Shown in pieces: positions 1 to 7,116 of a stretch of DNA of 19,707 nt. The notes under the pieces were generated by a model. It searched no databases. It saw only the letters and a list, made by a program, of their open reading frames with translations, and had not been told where the DNA came from. The stretch is from positions 1 to 19,707 of the forward strand of contig CALGOK010000193.1 in the NCBI GenBank assembly GCA_937961295.1, in the 5' to 3' direction. The DNA comes from an uncultured Gemmatimonadota bacterium (GTDB lineage: Bacteria > Gemmatimonadota > Gemmatimonadetes > Gemmatimonadales > GWC2-71-9). Position 1 is the stretch's first letter, and each line of letters starts with the position of its first letter. Position numbers and translations under genes: made by a program.

Positions 1-167
1 CGCGCCGGCTGGCGCGCGAGGAGGGGATCTTCGCCGGCACCTCGACCGGCGGGAACGTGGTCGCCGCACTCCGGGTCGCCGAGCGGCTCGGCGCTGGTCA
101 GACGGTCGTCACGGTGGCGATCGACTCGGGGATGAAGTATTTAAGCACTTCGTTGTACGGCGGCTGA
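1..167 (+). CDS. Cysteine synthase family PLP-dependent enzyme, C-terminal fragment
   Basis: Only the last ~54 codons are inside the window; the reading frame (codons starting at 3) ends at TGA 165-167. The visible peptide contains GIFAGTSTGGNVVAAL, which matches the conserved G-x-S/T-S/T-G-G/A-N segment of CysK/CysM-type enzymes, followed by a strand-forming TVVTVAIDSGMKYLST ending. The K/R-Y-L-S-T motif near the C-terminus is typical of O-acetylserine sulfhydrylases and cystathionine beta-synthases, which use pyridoxal phosphate to form or replace the beta-substituent of serine derivatives. The 5' part is missing, so CysK, CysM and CBS subtypes cannot be separated. It is convergent with ppx; a hairpin lies between them. 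Confidence 0.8.
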   Translation, partial: RRLAREEGIFAGTSTGGNVVAALRVAERLGAGQTVVTVAIDSGMKYLSTSLYGG

Positions 168-176
168 CGCCGCCGT

Positions 177-249
177 GCGACAGGCGAAGGGCGAGGAGCG
201 AGTGGTGGCCGCGCAGCCGCTCCTCGCCCCTCGCCCCTCGCGTTGTCGC
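177..249. terminator. Hairpin between convergent genes, built from GGCGARG-type heptamers
   Basis: The 83 bases between the cysteine-synthase stop and the ppx stop hold an inverted repeat. The inner arms are gggcgaggagcg (189-200) and cgctcctcgccc (218-229), a perfect 12-bp stem with a 17-base loop. Outer arms GCGACA (177-182) and TGTCGC (244-249) also pair. Position between two convergent genes suggests a bidirectional terminator, although no T-run follows. The right arm, read on the - strand, is nearly identical to a sequence at 17135-17167. Confidence 0.55.
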
Positions 250-250
250 G

Positions 251-1798
251 TCAGATTCCCGCCGCGATCACCACCTCGCGATCGAGCGCCTTCTCCAGCA
301 CGTCCTTCTTGCGATCGGCGCCCCACAGTTCGAGCGAGAGGTCCGCGCCGCCGAGGCGCGGGTAGGCGCGAATCACGCAGCGATCGTCGACCATGGTGAC
401 CGTCACCCGGTTGACGCTGGCGGTGTGGCCCCGGTCGAGGCCGTCGGCCACGCGCAGTACCGCCGAGACGCGCCGGACCGTGTCCTGATCGGCGGGGTCG
501 AGCGCGGCGAACTCCTCGTGCTTGCGCGACGGGCCGGCCTTGCGGTGGTAGCGCGACGCCAGCGCCACGATGACCCGGTCGGGTGCGGCGAGCCCCAGCC
601 GCTCGGCGTGCATGATGAGCTGGTAGGAGTGCCTGTGGTGGCGCCGGTAGCTCACCAGCTGCCCCACGTCGTGGAGCAGTGCCGCGGCCTCGAGGTACCA
701 GCGGTCCTGCGGCTCGGCGCCGAGCGCCTCGGCGAGCTGGTCCTGGAGCGACAGGGCGAGCTCGCGCACCTGCTCCACGTGCCGGCGATCGCCGCGGCAG
801 CGGTCGACGAATTCGCGCAGCGGCTTGAGTCGGTCGGTGACGGCCGGCGCCGCGGTGGTGGCGCCGACCAGTTCCAGCAGCAGCCCCTCGCGCAGTCCGA
901 ACGCGCTGACGGTCAGCTCGCGCGCATCCGCAAGCGCCAGCAACTCGGCGGTGACCGCGATCCCGGCCAGGATGATGTCGGCACGCTGCGGATTGAGTCC
1001 GGGCACCCGGGCCCGCTCGCTGGTGCTCATGGTGGTGAGCCACTCGAGCAGCGCCTCCACCTCGCCGGTGCTCACGGTGGTGCCGTGGATCGGCTCGGTG
1101 GCGTGGCCGCGCCGCGCCGCGGCGATCCGGGCGAGGTTCGTGAACGAGCCCCCGGAGCCGATGATGGTGGCCTGGGCGAGGTCGCGCCACGGCATCGCCT
1201 TCCGGAGTCCGCGCCGTGCCGCCTTGCGCAGCTTCGCCACTTCCTTGCGGGTGTCGCGCTCGCCGGGGAGGAACTGGTCGGTGAGCCGGACCGCCCCCAA
1301 CGGCACCGAGACGGCCGCCTCGACGAGGCCGTCGACCGCGGCGACCAGCTCCAGCGACCCGCCGCCGATGTCGGCCACCAGCGCGCGAGTGTCCTCGAGC
1401 GGGAAGTGGTGCGCAACCGAGCGCCACGACAGCCGTGCCTCGCGATCGGTGTCGATGACCTCGAGCGGCAGGCCGAGCTCGCGGCGGATCCTCTCGGCGA
1501 AGGCGGGGCCGTTGCTGGCGTCGCGCATCGCCGAGGTGGCCACCGCCACCAACCGGGTGACGCCGCGCCGCTCGGCGACGCCGACCATCCGGGCCAGCGC
1601 CGCATAGGCGGCTTCCATCGCGTCGGGATCGAGGGCGCCGGTGTGCGCGATGCCGCGGGCCAGCCGCGGCATTTCCTTGACCTCGTCGATCACCTCGAGC
1701 CCGGTGGCGGGATCCCAGGCGGCCACCAGCAGCCGGATCGAGTTCGACCCGACGTCGATCGCCCCGAGGCGCTCGCCGGGCACCGCAGGATGGTTCAC
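251..1798 (-). CDS. ppx: Ppx/GppA-family exopolyphosphatase with C-terminal HD-like domain
   Basis: 515 residues from GTG at 1798, which overlaps the phoU stop (GTGA). The N-terminal half has the ASKHA phosphatase signatures: GAIDVGSNSIRLLV near residues 12-25, the second phosphate-binding loop DIGGGSLE near 143-150, and GSGGSFTNLARI near 214-225. The C-terminal half carries an HD-type region, AALLHDVGQ near 372-380 (His376, Asp377), followed by a helical part and a small C-terminal domain, as in long Ppx/GppA proteins. The family hydrolyses terminal phosphate from polyphosphate or pppGpp; which substrate applies here cannot be decided from sequence. Being the last gene of the pst-phoU operon favours a polyphosphate role tied to phosphate supply. 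Translation is probably coupled to phoU. Confidence 0.9.
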   Translation of the reverse strand: MNHPAVPGERLGAIDVGSNSIRLLVAAWDPATGLEVIDEVKEMPRLARGIAHTGALDPDAMEAAYAALARMVGVAERRGVTRLVAVATSAMRDASNGPAFAERIRRELGLPLEVIDTDREARLSWRSVAHHFPLEDTRALVADIGGGSLELVAAVDGLVEAAVSVPLGAVRLTDQFLPGERDTRKEVAKLRKAARRGLRKAMPWRDLAQATIIGSGGSFTNLARIAAARRGHATEPIHGTTVSTGEVEALLEWLTTMSTSERARVPGLNPQRADIILAGIAVTAELLALADARELTVSAFGLREGLLLELVGATTAAPAVTDRLKPLREFVDRCRGDRRHVEQVRELALSLQDQLAEALGAEPQDRWYLEAAALLHDVGQLVSYRRHHRHSYQLIMHAERLGLAAPDRVIVALASRYHRKAGPSRKHEEFAALDPADQDTVRRVSAVLRVADGLDRGHTASVNRVTVTMVDDRCVIRAYPRLGGADLSLELWGADRKKDVLEKALDREVVIAAGI

Positions 1799-2484
1799 GC
1801 CGGCGATTCGCCCCGGTCCTCGGCGTGGTGCTTGATCGTCTTGCCCTCGACGAGGAACACCACGTCCTCGGCGATGTTGGTGGCGTGGTCGGCCACCCGC
1901 TCGAGGTTGCGCGAGACGAGGAACAGCTCCATCCCGCTGCCGATCATGTGCGGATCCTCCATCATGTGGGTGAGGAGGATCCGGAACACCGAGCTGTGCA
2001 GCGCGTCGACCTTGTCGTCCCGGAGGCAGATCTCGCGGCCCGCGTCGGCGTCGCCGCGGATGAAGGCCTCGAGCGCGTCGGAGAGCATCTGGCGCGTGAG
2101 CCGGGCCATCTCGACGATCTCCGGCTCGGGGGTGATCGGCCGGCTCTGGGCCAGGCGCTCGGCTGACTGCGCGATGTTGACCGCGTGGTCGCCGACCCGC
2201 TCGAGGTCGTTGGCGATCTTGAGCGCGGAGGTGAGCATCCGGAGGTCGCGCGCCATCGGCTGCTGGAGCGCCAGCAGCGAGACGCACTGCTCCTCGATCT
2301 CGACCTCCATCGCGTCGATCGCGCGGTCGCCCTTGATCACCTGCCGGGCCTTGGCCGGGTCGCGCTCGAGCAGCGCCTCGACCGCCAGGCCGAGCGCCGC
2401 CTCCGCCTCGCCCGACATCGTCAGGAGGCGGACCTTGACGTTGCTCAGCTCCTCATGGAAGTGCCGATGCGATTCGCCGCTCAT
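1795..2484 (-). CDS. phoU: Phosphate transport system regulatory protein PhoU
   Basis: 229 residues, the usual PhoU length. It contains two tandem PhoU helical-bundle domains, each marked by its metal-binding motif: ERVGDHAVNIAQ in the first half and ERVADHATNIAE in the second. PhoU binds metals at these E/DxxxD motifs, associates with the Pst transporter and the PhoR kinase, and represses the Pho response when phosphate is sufficient. I chose ATG at 2484 because it overlaps the preceding pstB stop (ATGA), and because the longer open frame upstream of it is only a shadow of pstB. It overlaps ppx by 4 bases. The presence of pst, phoU, phoB and phoR in one block supports the classic signalling circuit. 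Confidence 0.95.
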   Translation of the reverse strand: MSGESHRHFHEELSNVKVRLLTMSGEAEAALGLAVEALLERDPAKARQVIKGDRAIDAMEVEIEEQCVSLLALQQPMARDLRMLTSALKIANDLERVGDHAVNIAQSAERLAQSRPITPEPEIVEMARLTRQMLSDALEAFIRGDADAGREICLRDDKVDALHSSVFRILLTHMMEDPHMIGSGMELFLVSRNLERVADHATNIAEDVVFLVEGKTIKHHAEDRGESPA

Positions 2485-3290
2485 CCGAACCTCCCGGTGA
2501 TGTACGCTTCGGTGCGCTCGTGCTTCGGCGCGGTGAAGATCTGGTCGGTGTCCCCGAACTCCACCAGCCGGCCCGCATCGAAGAATCCCGTCAGGTCGGC
2601 CACCCGGGCCGCCTGCTGCATGTTGTGTGTCACGATCACGATGGTGTAGTCCCGCTTCAGCTCCACGATCAGTTCCTCGATCCGCTGCGTGGCGATCGGG
2701 TCGAGCGCCGAGCACGGCTCGTCCATCAGCAGGATGGTCGGCTCGTTGGCGAGCGCCCGGGCGATGCAGAGCCGCTGCTGCTGGCCGCCCGAAAGCCCCG
2801 TGGCCGGCTGGTCGAGGCGATCCTTGACCTCCTCCCACAGTGCCGCACGCCGCAAGCAGCGTTCCACCAGGTCGGGGAGGTCGCGCCGCGGCACCAGGGC
2901 GTTGAGCGCCGGCCCGTAGGCGACATTGGCGTACACCGACTTGGGGAACGGGTTGGGGCGCTGGAACACCATGCCGACCTTCTGGCGATGCGCCACGAGG
3001 TCGATCCCGGCACCGTACACCGGCCGTCCCTCGACCAGCAGCTCGCCCGCCACCCGGCTGTCGACCACCAGGTCGTTCATCCGGTTGACGCTGCGCAGGA
3101 AGGTGCTCTTGCCGCACCCCGAGGGCCCGATGATCGCGGTGACCGCGCGGCGCGGCAGGGCGATCGAGATCTCGTGCAGCGTCTTGGCCTTGCCGTACCA
3201 GAACGAGAAGTCGCGCGCCTCGACCGCCGGGCCGTCGGCCGGGGCCTCGGGGGCGCGGGGCGCCAGGGTGGCGCGCCGGGCCGGGCTCAT
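2481..3290 (-). CDS. pstB: Phosphate ABC transporter ATP-binding protein PstB, second tandem copy
   Basis: 269 residues. It has Walker A GPSGCGKST near 55-63, Q-loop VFQRPNPFP near 108-116, signature LSGGQQQR near 166-173, Walker B LLMDEP near 187-192 and switch His in VTHNMQQAA near 220-228. The PFP after the Q-loop and the C-terminal EAYITGRFG are PstB hallmarks. It hydrolyses ATP to drive phosphate import through PstC-PstA. The N-terminus carries a ~22-residue Ala/Pro-rich extension absent from the first copy. Its ATG overlaps the stop of the first pstB (ATGA) and its stop overlaps the phoU start. All catalytic motifs are intact, so both copies look functional; homodimers or a heterodimer are possible. 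Confidence 0.93.
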   Translation of the reverse strand: MSPARRATLAPRAPEAPADGPAVEARDFSFWYGKAKTLHEISIALPRRAVTAIIGPSGCGKSTFLRSVNRMNDLVVDSRVAGELLVEGRPVYGAGIDLVAHRQKVGMVFQRPNPFPKSVYANVAYGPALNALVPRRDLPDLVERCLRRAALWEEVKDRLDQPATGLSGGQQQRLCIARALANEPTILLMDEPCSALDPIATQRIEELIVELKRDYTIVIVTHNMQQAARVADLTGFFDAGRLVEFGDTDQIFTAPKHERTEAYITGRFG

Positions 3291-4054
3291 CCGAACCGCC
3301 CGGTGATGTAGGCCTCGGTGCGCTCTTCCTTCGGCGTGGTGAAGATCCGCCGCGTGGCGCCGTGCTCGACCATCTCGCCGAGGTAGAAGAACGAGGTGGT
3401 GTCGGACACCCGGGCGGCCTGCTGCATGTTGTGCGTCACGATGATGATGGTGAACTCCCGCTTGAGCTCGAACACCAGCTCCTCGATGCGCTGGGTGCCC
3501 TGCGGGTCGAGCGACGCGGTGGGCTCGTCGAGCAGGATCACCTCGGGCTCGGGCGCGATGGTGCGAGCGAGGCAGAGCCGCTGCTGCTGGCCGCCGGAGA
3601 GCCCCACGGCGCTGGCCTTGAGCCGGTCCTTCACCTCGTTCCAGAGCGCCGCCCGCACGAGCGAGCGCTCGACGATCTCGGCCACCTCGCGCTTCGACTT
3701 GCTGCGGTCGAGCACCAGCCCCGCCGCCACGTTGTCGAAGATCGACATGGTGGGGAACGGCGTCGGCTTCTGGAACACCATCCCCACCCGGCGGCGGAGC
3801 TGGATCGGCGAGACGCCGTTGGCGTAGACGTCCTGGTCGTCGAGGTAGACCTTGCCGACGATCCAGCCGCCGGGGGTCATCTCGTGCATCCGGTTGAGCG
3901 TGCGCAGGAAGGTGCTCTTGCCGCAGCCCGACGGCCCGATCAGGGCGTGCACCTTGTTCGGCGCGAACGCGAGCGAGACGTTCTTCACCGCGGTGAACTT
4001 GCCGTACATCGCGGAGAGCTTCTCGGTGCGGAGGCGGGGCAGCGGCTCAGTCAC
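3287..4054 (-). CDS. pstB: Phosphate ABC transporter ATP-binding protein PstB, first tandem copy
   Basis: 255 residues, the typical PstB length. Walker A GPSGCGKST is near 40-48, Q-loop VFQKPTPFP near 93-101, signature LSGGQQQR near 152-159, Walker B LLDEPTASLD near 174-183 and switch His in VTHNMQQAA near 206-214. The GTG start at 4054 lies in an 8-base overlap with the pstA end (GTGACTGA). The last 12 residues, ERTEAYITGRFG, are identical to those of the next pstB, and the DNA at the two 3' ends is also clearly related, so the pair descends from a duplication. It powers phosphate uptake at the cytoplasmic face of the inner membrane. Confidence 0.94.
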   Translation of the reverse strand: MTEPLPRLRTEKLSAMYGKFTAVKNVSLAFAPNKVHALIGPSGCGKSTFLRTLNRMHEMTPGGWIVGKVYLDDQDVYANGVSPIQLRRRVGMVFQKPTPFPTMSIFDNVAAGLVLDRSKSKREVAEIVERSLVRAALWNEVKDRLKASAVGLSGGQQQRLCLARTIAPEPEVILLDEPTASLDPQGTQRIEELVFELKREFTIIIVTHNMQQAARVSDTTSFFYLGEMVEHGATRRIFTTPKEERTEAYITGRFG

Positions 4055-4892
4055 GGCGACCGAACCGCTGGCGGGTGACGATGCGGGCGGCGATGCTGAG
4101 CACCAGCACCACCAGGATCAGGACCAGCGCCGACGTCCACGCCAGCCGGTGCCACGCCGGGTACGGGCCGATGGCGTACTGGTACACCACCAGCGGCAGC
4201 GCGGCCATCGGCCGGTCGACATCGAACGAGAGGTACTGGCTGCCGAGCACGGTGAACAGCAGCGGCGCGGTCTCGCCGGCAATCCGCGCCACCGACAGCA
4301 GCGAGCCGGTGACGATGCCAGGCAGCGCCGTGCGCAACACCACCACCAGCGAGGTGCGCCAGCGCGAGTAGCCGAGCGCCAGCGCCGCCTCGCGGAGCGA
4401 CACCGGCACCAGCTTGAGCAGCTCCTCGGTGGTGCGCATCACCATCGGCAGCATGAGCACCGCCAGCGCCACCGCGCCGGCCGTGGCCGAGTAGTGTCCC
4501 TGCGCGCGGACCACCCAGGTCCACGCGAAGACGCCGACCACGATCGACGGCGTGCCGTTGAGCACGTCGGCCACGAACCGGGTCACCGACGCGAGCCGGG
4601 TGCCGTTGTACTCCGAGCAGTAGAACCCGGCGGCGATGCCCAGCGGGATTCCGGCCAGCGAGGCCATGCCCACGATCATCAGGGTGCCCACGATGGCGTG
4701 CAGCACGCCGCCGCCCGGCATGCCCACGGGCGCCGGGCTGCTCACGAAGAAGGCGGGCGACCGCGCGCCGGCGCCGCGCAGCAGCAGCGAGCCGAGGATC
4801 AGCAGCAGCGGCAGCACCGCGATCACCACGGCGAGCACCATCAGCCCCACCATGAACCGCGAGACGAACCGCCGCATCGCCCGGCGGTTCAT
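4047..4892 (-). CDS. pstA: Phosphate ABC transporter permease PstA
   Basis: 281 residues with about six hydrophobic segments, the first near 13-38 after a basic N-terminus. The cytoplasmic EAA loop that contacts the ATPase is visible as VPVSLREAALALGYSRWRTS near 162-181, and the upstream LNGTPSIVVGVFAW near 111-124 is a PstA signature. With PstC it forms the transmembrane channel. ATG at 4892 overlaps the pstC stop (ATGA); a second Met six codons in (MRRFVSRF) is an alternative start. The longer upstream frame is a shadow of pstC. The gene overlaps pstB by 8 bases, so subunit synthesis is probably coupled. Confidence 0.93.
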   Translation of the reverse strand: MNRRAMRRFVSRFMVGLMVLAVVIAVLPLLLILGSLLLRGAGARSPAFFVSSPAPVGMPGGGVLHAIVGTLMIVGMASLAGIPLGIAAGFYCSEYNGTRLASVTRFVADVLNGTPSIVVGVFAWTWVVRAQGHYSATAGAVALAVLMLPMVMRTTEELLKLVPVSLREAALALGYSRWRTSLVVVLRTALPGIVTGSLLSVARIAGETAPLLFTVLGSQYLSFDVDRPMAALPLVVYQYAIGPYPAWHRLAWTSALVLILVVLVLSIAARIVTRQRFGRRD

Positions 4893-5872
4893 GCCGACCC
4901 GCCCCGGCGGCCGACCCGCCAGATCAGGAGCCGCGCGCCGGCATTGACGAGCACCGTCACCCCGAACAGCGCCAGCGCCACGTAGGTGAGCGAGGCATAG
5001 TGGAGCGTGCTCGCCGCCTCGGAAAACTCGTTGGCGATCGCCGCGGCCATCGAGTAGCCCGGCGCGAACAGCGACGCCGAGATCTCGTGGCTGTTGCCGA
5101 TGAGCATGGTGACGGCCATCGTCTCGCCCAGCGCGCGGCCGAGGCCCAGGATCACCGCGCCGATGATGCCGCTCTTGGCGTACGGCACGATCGCGCTGGT
5201 GACCGCCTCCCAGCGGGTGGCGCCGAGGGCAAGCGCCGCCTCGCGCTGCCCCTCGGGCACCGCTAGCAGCACCTCGCGCGACACCGACATGATGTACGGC
5301 ATCACCATGATCGTCAGGATCAGCGACGCCGACAGGACCGAGGGCCCGTAGATCGGCCCTTGGAAGATCGGCAGGAACCCGAGCGTCCCCTGCAGCCACG
5401 GATACACCGTGCTGGTGAGGAACGGGATCAGCACGAAGATTCCCCAGAGCCCGTAGACCACCGAGGGAATCGCCGCGAGCAGCTCGATCACCATCGCCAC
5501 CGGGCGGCGGATCGGTCCCGGGGCGAACTCGGTGAGGTAGATCGCCACGCCGAGCGAGAGCGGCACCGCGAGCAGCAGGGCGATGAACGAGGTGAGCAGG
5601 GTGCCGAAGATCAGCGGCCAGGCGCCGAAGCGCTCGGCCACCGGGTCCCACACCGACGAGGTGAGGAAGCCGAGCCCGAACGCCTCGATGGCGGGCAGCG
5701 ACCCCTTCACCAGCTCGTAGAGCAGCCCGCCCAGCAGCAGCGGGATCGCCAGCGCGGAGAGGATCAGGATCCACTTGAAGACCACGTCGCCCAGCGACCC
5801 GCCGGCCAGGGAGCGGCTCTGCGCCTGACCGGGCGGGGCGGGAGTGGCGGCGGGATCGGCGGGCTGGGCCAT
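4889..5872 (-). CDS. pstC: Phosphate ABC transporter permease PstC
   Basis: 327 residues from ATG at 5872. After a Pro/Ala-rich cytoplasmic tail of ~28 residues come about six membrane segments (first near 31-55). The PstC signatures ELLAAIPSVVYGLWGIFVL (130-148) and the EAA loop VPEGQREAALALGATRWEAV (205-224) are present. An upstream in-frame GTG at 5914 is unlikely to be the start, because it sits inside a Pho-box-like repeat and the residues it would add look like non-coding sequence. A TAATCT that could serve as a -10 lies about ten bases before the ATG, so the leader may be very short; no strong Shine-Dalgarno is seen. It is the first gene of the pstC-pstA-pstB-pstB-phoU-ppx run. Confidence 0.92.
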   Translation of the reverse strand: MAQPADPAATPAPPGQAQSRSLAGGSLGDVVFKWILILSALAIPLLLGGLLYELVKGSLPAIEAFGLGFLTSSVWDPVAERFGAWPLIFGTLLTSFIALLLAVPLSLGVAIYLTEFAPGPIRRPVAMVIELLAAIPSVVYGLWGIFVLIPFLTSTVYPWLQGTLGFLPIFQGPIYGPSVLSASLILTIMVMPYIMSVSREVLLAVPEGQREAALALGATRWEAVTSAIVPYAKSGIIGAVILGLGRALGETMAVTMLIGNSHEISASLFAPGYSMAAAIANEFSEAASTLHYASLTYVALALFGVTVLVNAGARLLIWRVGRRGGSA

Positions 5873-5909
5873 GGAAGACCCGAGATTACCGGAGGACGAC
5901 CGCCGGACG

Positions 5910-5936
5910 GTCACAGAATTGTAACGGACGAGTAAC
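5910..5936 (-). promoter_or_regulatory. Pho-box-like PhoB site upstream of pstC
   Basis: Read on the - strand, the pentamers GTTAC (5936-5932), GTTAC (5925-5921) and GTGAC (5914-5910) repeat at exactly 11-bp spacing, separated by AT-richer linkers. Eleven-base direct repeats of this kind are the architecture bound by OmpR/PhoB-type regulators. Its place about 40 bases before pstC, with phoB encoded a few kilobases upstream, supports a PhoB operator. Confidence 0.7.
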
Positions 5937-5955
5937 GGCGCCCGATCGGGCGCCG
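5936..5955. repeat. Perfect 20-bp palindrome in the pstS-pstC spacer
   Basis: The sequence cggcgcccgatcgggcgccg is its own reverse complement. It directly abuts the Pho-box-like array on its upstream side with respect to pstC. In RNA it would form a strong GC hairpin. It may help terminate or process the pstS transcript; no T-run follows. Confidence 0.55.
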
Positions 5956-5957
5956 CT

Positions 5958-6034
5958 CCAGCCGCGGCCGTCAGGCCAAGGAGATCTGATCGGATTCCCG
6001 GCCGGTATCCCCGCGGCCTGACGGCCGCGGCTGG
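5958..6034. repeat. Perfect 20-bp inverted repeat immediately after the pstS stop
   Basis: The left arm ccagccgcggccgtcaggcc (5958-5977) is the exact reverse complement of 6015-6034. The loop is 37 bases (5978-6014). The outer arm begins at the base next to the pstS stop codon. A pstS-pstC stem-loop could stabilise the pstS message or limit read-through into pstCAB, giving more binding protein than permease. The element could also be a dispersed palindromic repeat; only one copy is visible here. Confidence 0.7.
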
Positions 6035-7087
6035 TCACTCGATCGCCGCCCCGTTTGCCGTCAACGCGGCGATCCGGGCGTTCACCAGCGTCACCACCGG
6101 CGCCGGCAGCGGCGCGTACTTGAGCTCGGCCGCGATCGCCTGGGCCTCGTCGCCCACCATCCAGGTGAGGAAGTCGCGGAGCGCCCGCGCCTTGGCGGCG
6201 TCGGCCATGTCGGGCCGGATCAGCAGCCACGTGAACGACGCGATCGGATACGCCCCGGTGCCCTGCGGATTGGTGATCGACACCCGGAAGTCGGTGTCGG
6301 CCGGCAGGTCGACGCCCGCGGCAGCCGCCGTCACGCTGGCCAGCGTGGGCTTCACGAACTCGCCCATCGCGTTCTGCACCGCGGCCACCGGGAGGTGGTT
6401 CTCCTCGGCGTAGATCAGCTCGACGTAGCCAAGCGTCCCCTCGACCTGCTTGACCTGCTGGGTGACGCCCTCGTTCCCCTTGCCGCCGATGCCGGTCGGC
6501 CAGTTGACGGCCTTGCCGACGCCCACGCTGTCACGCCACGTCGGGGAGATCTTGCCGAGGAAGTCGGTGAAGATGAACGACGTGCCCGAGCCGTCGGAGC
6601 GGTGCACCACGAGCAGGTCGCGGTCCGGCAACGCCACGCCCGGATTGAGCGCGGCGAGCCGCGGATCGTTCCACCGGGTGATCCGGCCGAGGAAGATGTC
6701 GGCGATCGCGTTGCCGTCGAGGTTGAGCGAGTCGACGCCCGGCACGTTCCAGGTCAGCGCCACTGCGCCGAGCACGGTCGGGATGTGCAGCACCTGGTTG
6801 TTGACCGCGGCCAGCTCCTCGGCGTTCATCGGGCCGTCGGTCGCGCCGAAGTCGACGGTGCCCTCGGTGTACTGCTTGATGCCGGCGCCGGAGCCAACCG
6901 ACTGGTAGTTGATCTGGTGGCCGGTGGCGCGGTAGTAGGCGTCGAACCAGCGCGAGTACACCGGGTTCGGGAACGTGGCGCCCGCCCCGGTGAGCTGCAC
7001 CGTCTCGCCCCCGCCGCCGCCGCAGGCGACGGTCGCCAGCGCGGCCAGCGAAAGGAACAGGGGACGACTCCGTGCGACGAGCGACAT
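6035..7087 (-). CDS. pstS: Phosphate ABC transporter substrate-binding lipoprotein PstS
   Basis: 350 residues. A signal sequence with a lipobox (ATVAC, Cys22) predicts lipid anchoring, followed by a Gly-rich linker. Phosphate-binding motifs are present: GAGATFPNPVYSRWF near 34-48, YQSVGSGAGIKQ near 61-72, DFGATDGPM near 79-87 and HRSDGSGTSFIF near 162-173. PstS captures inorganic phosphate in the periplasm and hands it to PstCA. I start it at ATG 7087, which has CTGGAG eight bases upstream; an in-frame ATG at 7105 lacks such a site. It lies 29 bases downstream of the porin gene, probably in one transcript, and is separated from pstC by a structured spacer. Confidence 0.95.
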   Translation of the reverse strand: MSLVARSRPLFLSLAALATVACGGGGGETVQLTGAGATFPNPVYSRWFDAYYRATGHQINYQSVGSGAGIKQYTEGTVDFGATDGPMNAEELAAVNNQVLHIPTVLGAVALTWNVPGVDSLNLDGNAIADIFLGRITRWNDPRLAALNPGVALPDRDLLVVHRSDGSGTSFIFTDFLGKISPTWRDSVGVGKAVNWPTGIGGKGNEGVTQQVKQVEGTLGYVELIYAEENHLPVAAVQNAMGEFVKPTLASVTAAAAGVDLPADTDFRVSITNPQGTGAYPIASFTWLLIRPDMADAAKARALRDFLTWMVGDEAQAIAAELKYAPLPAPVVTLVNARIAALTANGAAIE

Positions 7088-7116
7088 GCGATTCTCCAGG
7101 GTCATGGTGAGTCGGT

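Noticed and set aside
425..2500. Long + strand open frame opposite ppx and phoU (691 codons)
   Set aside because: It is antisense to two clearly recognised genes and its translation is Arg/Gly/His-rich with no domain, as expected for shadows in GC-rich DNA.
5873..5914. Longer PstC N-terminus from GTG at 5914
   Set aside because: The GTG is part of a GTGAC unit of the 11-bp repeat array, and the added residues show no family similarity.
7088..7105. PstS start at ATG 7105
   Set aside because: No ribosome site precedes it, whereas CTGGAG lies at proper distance before ATG 7087 and the signal peptide begins well there.
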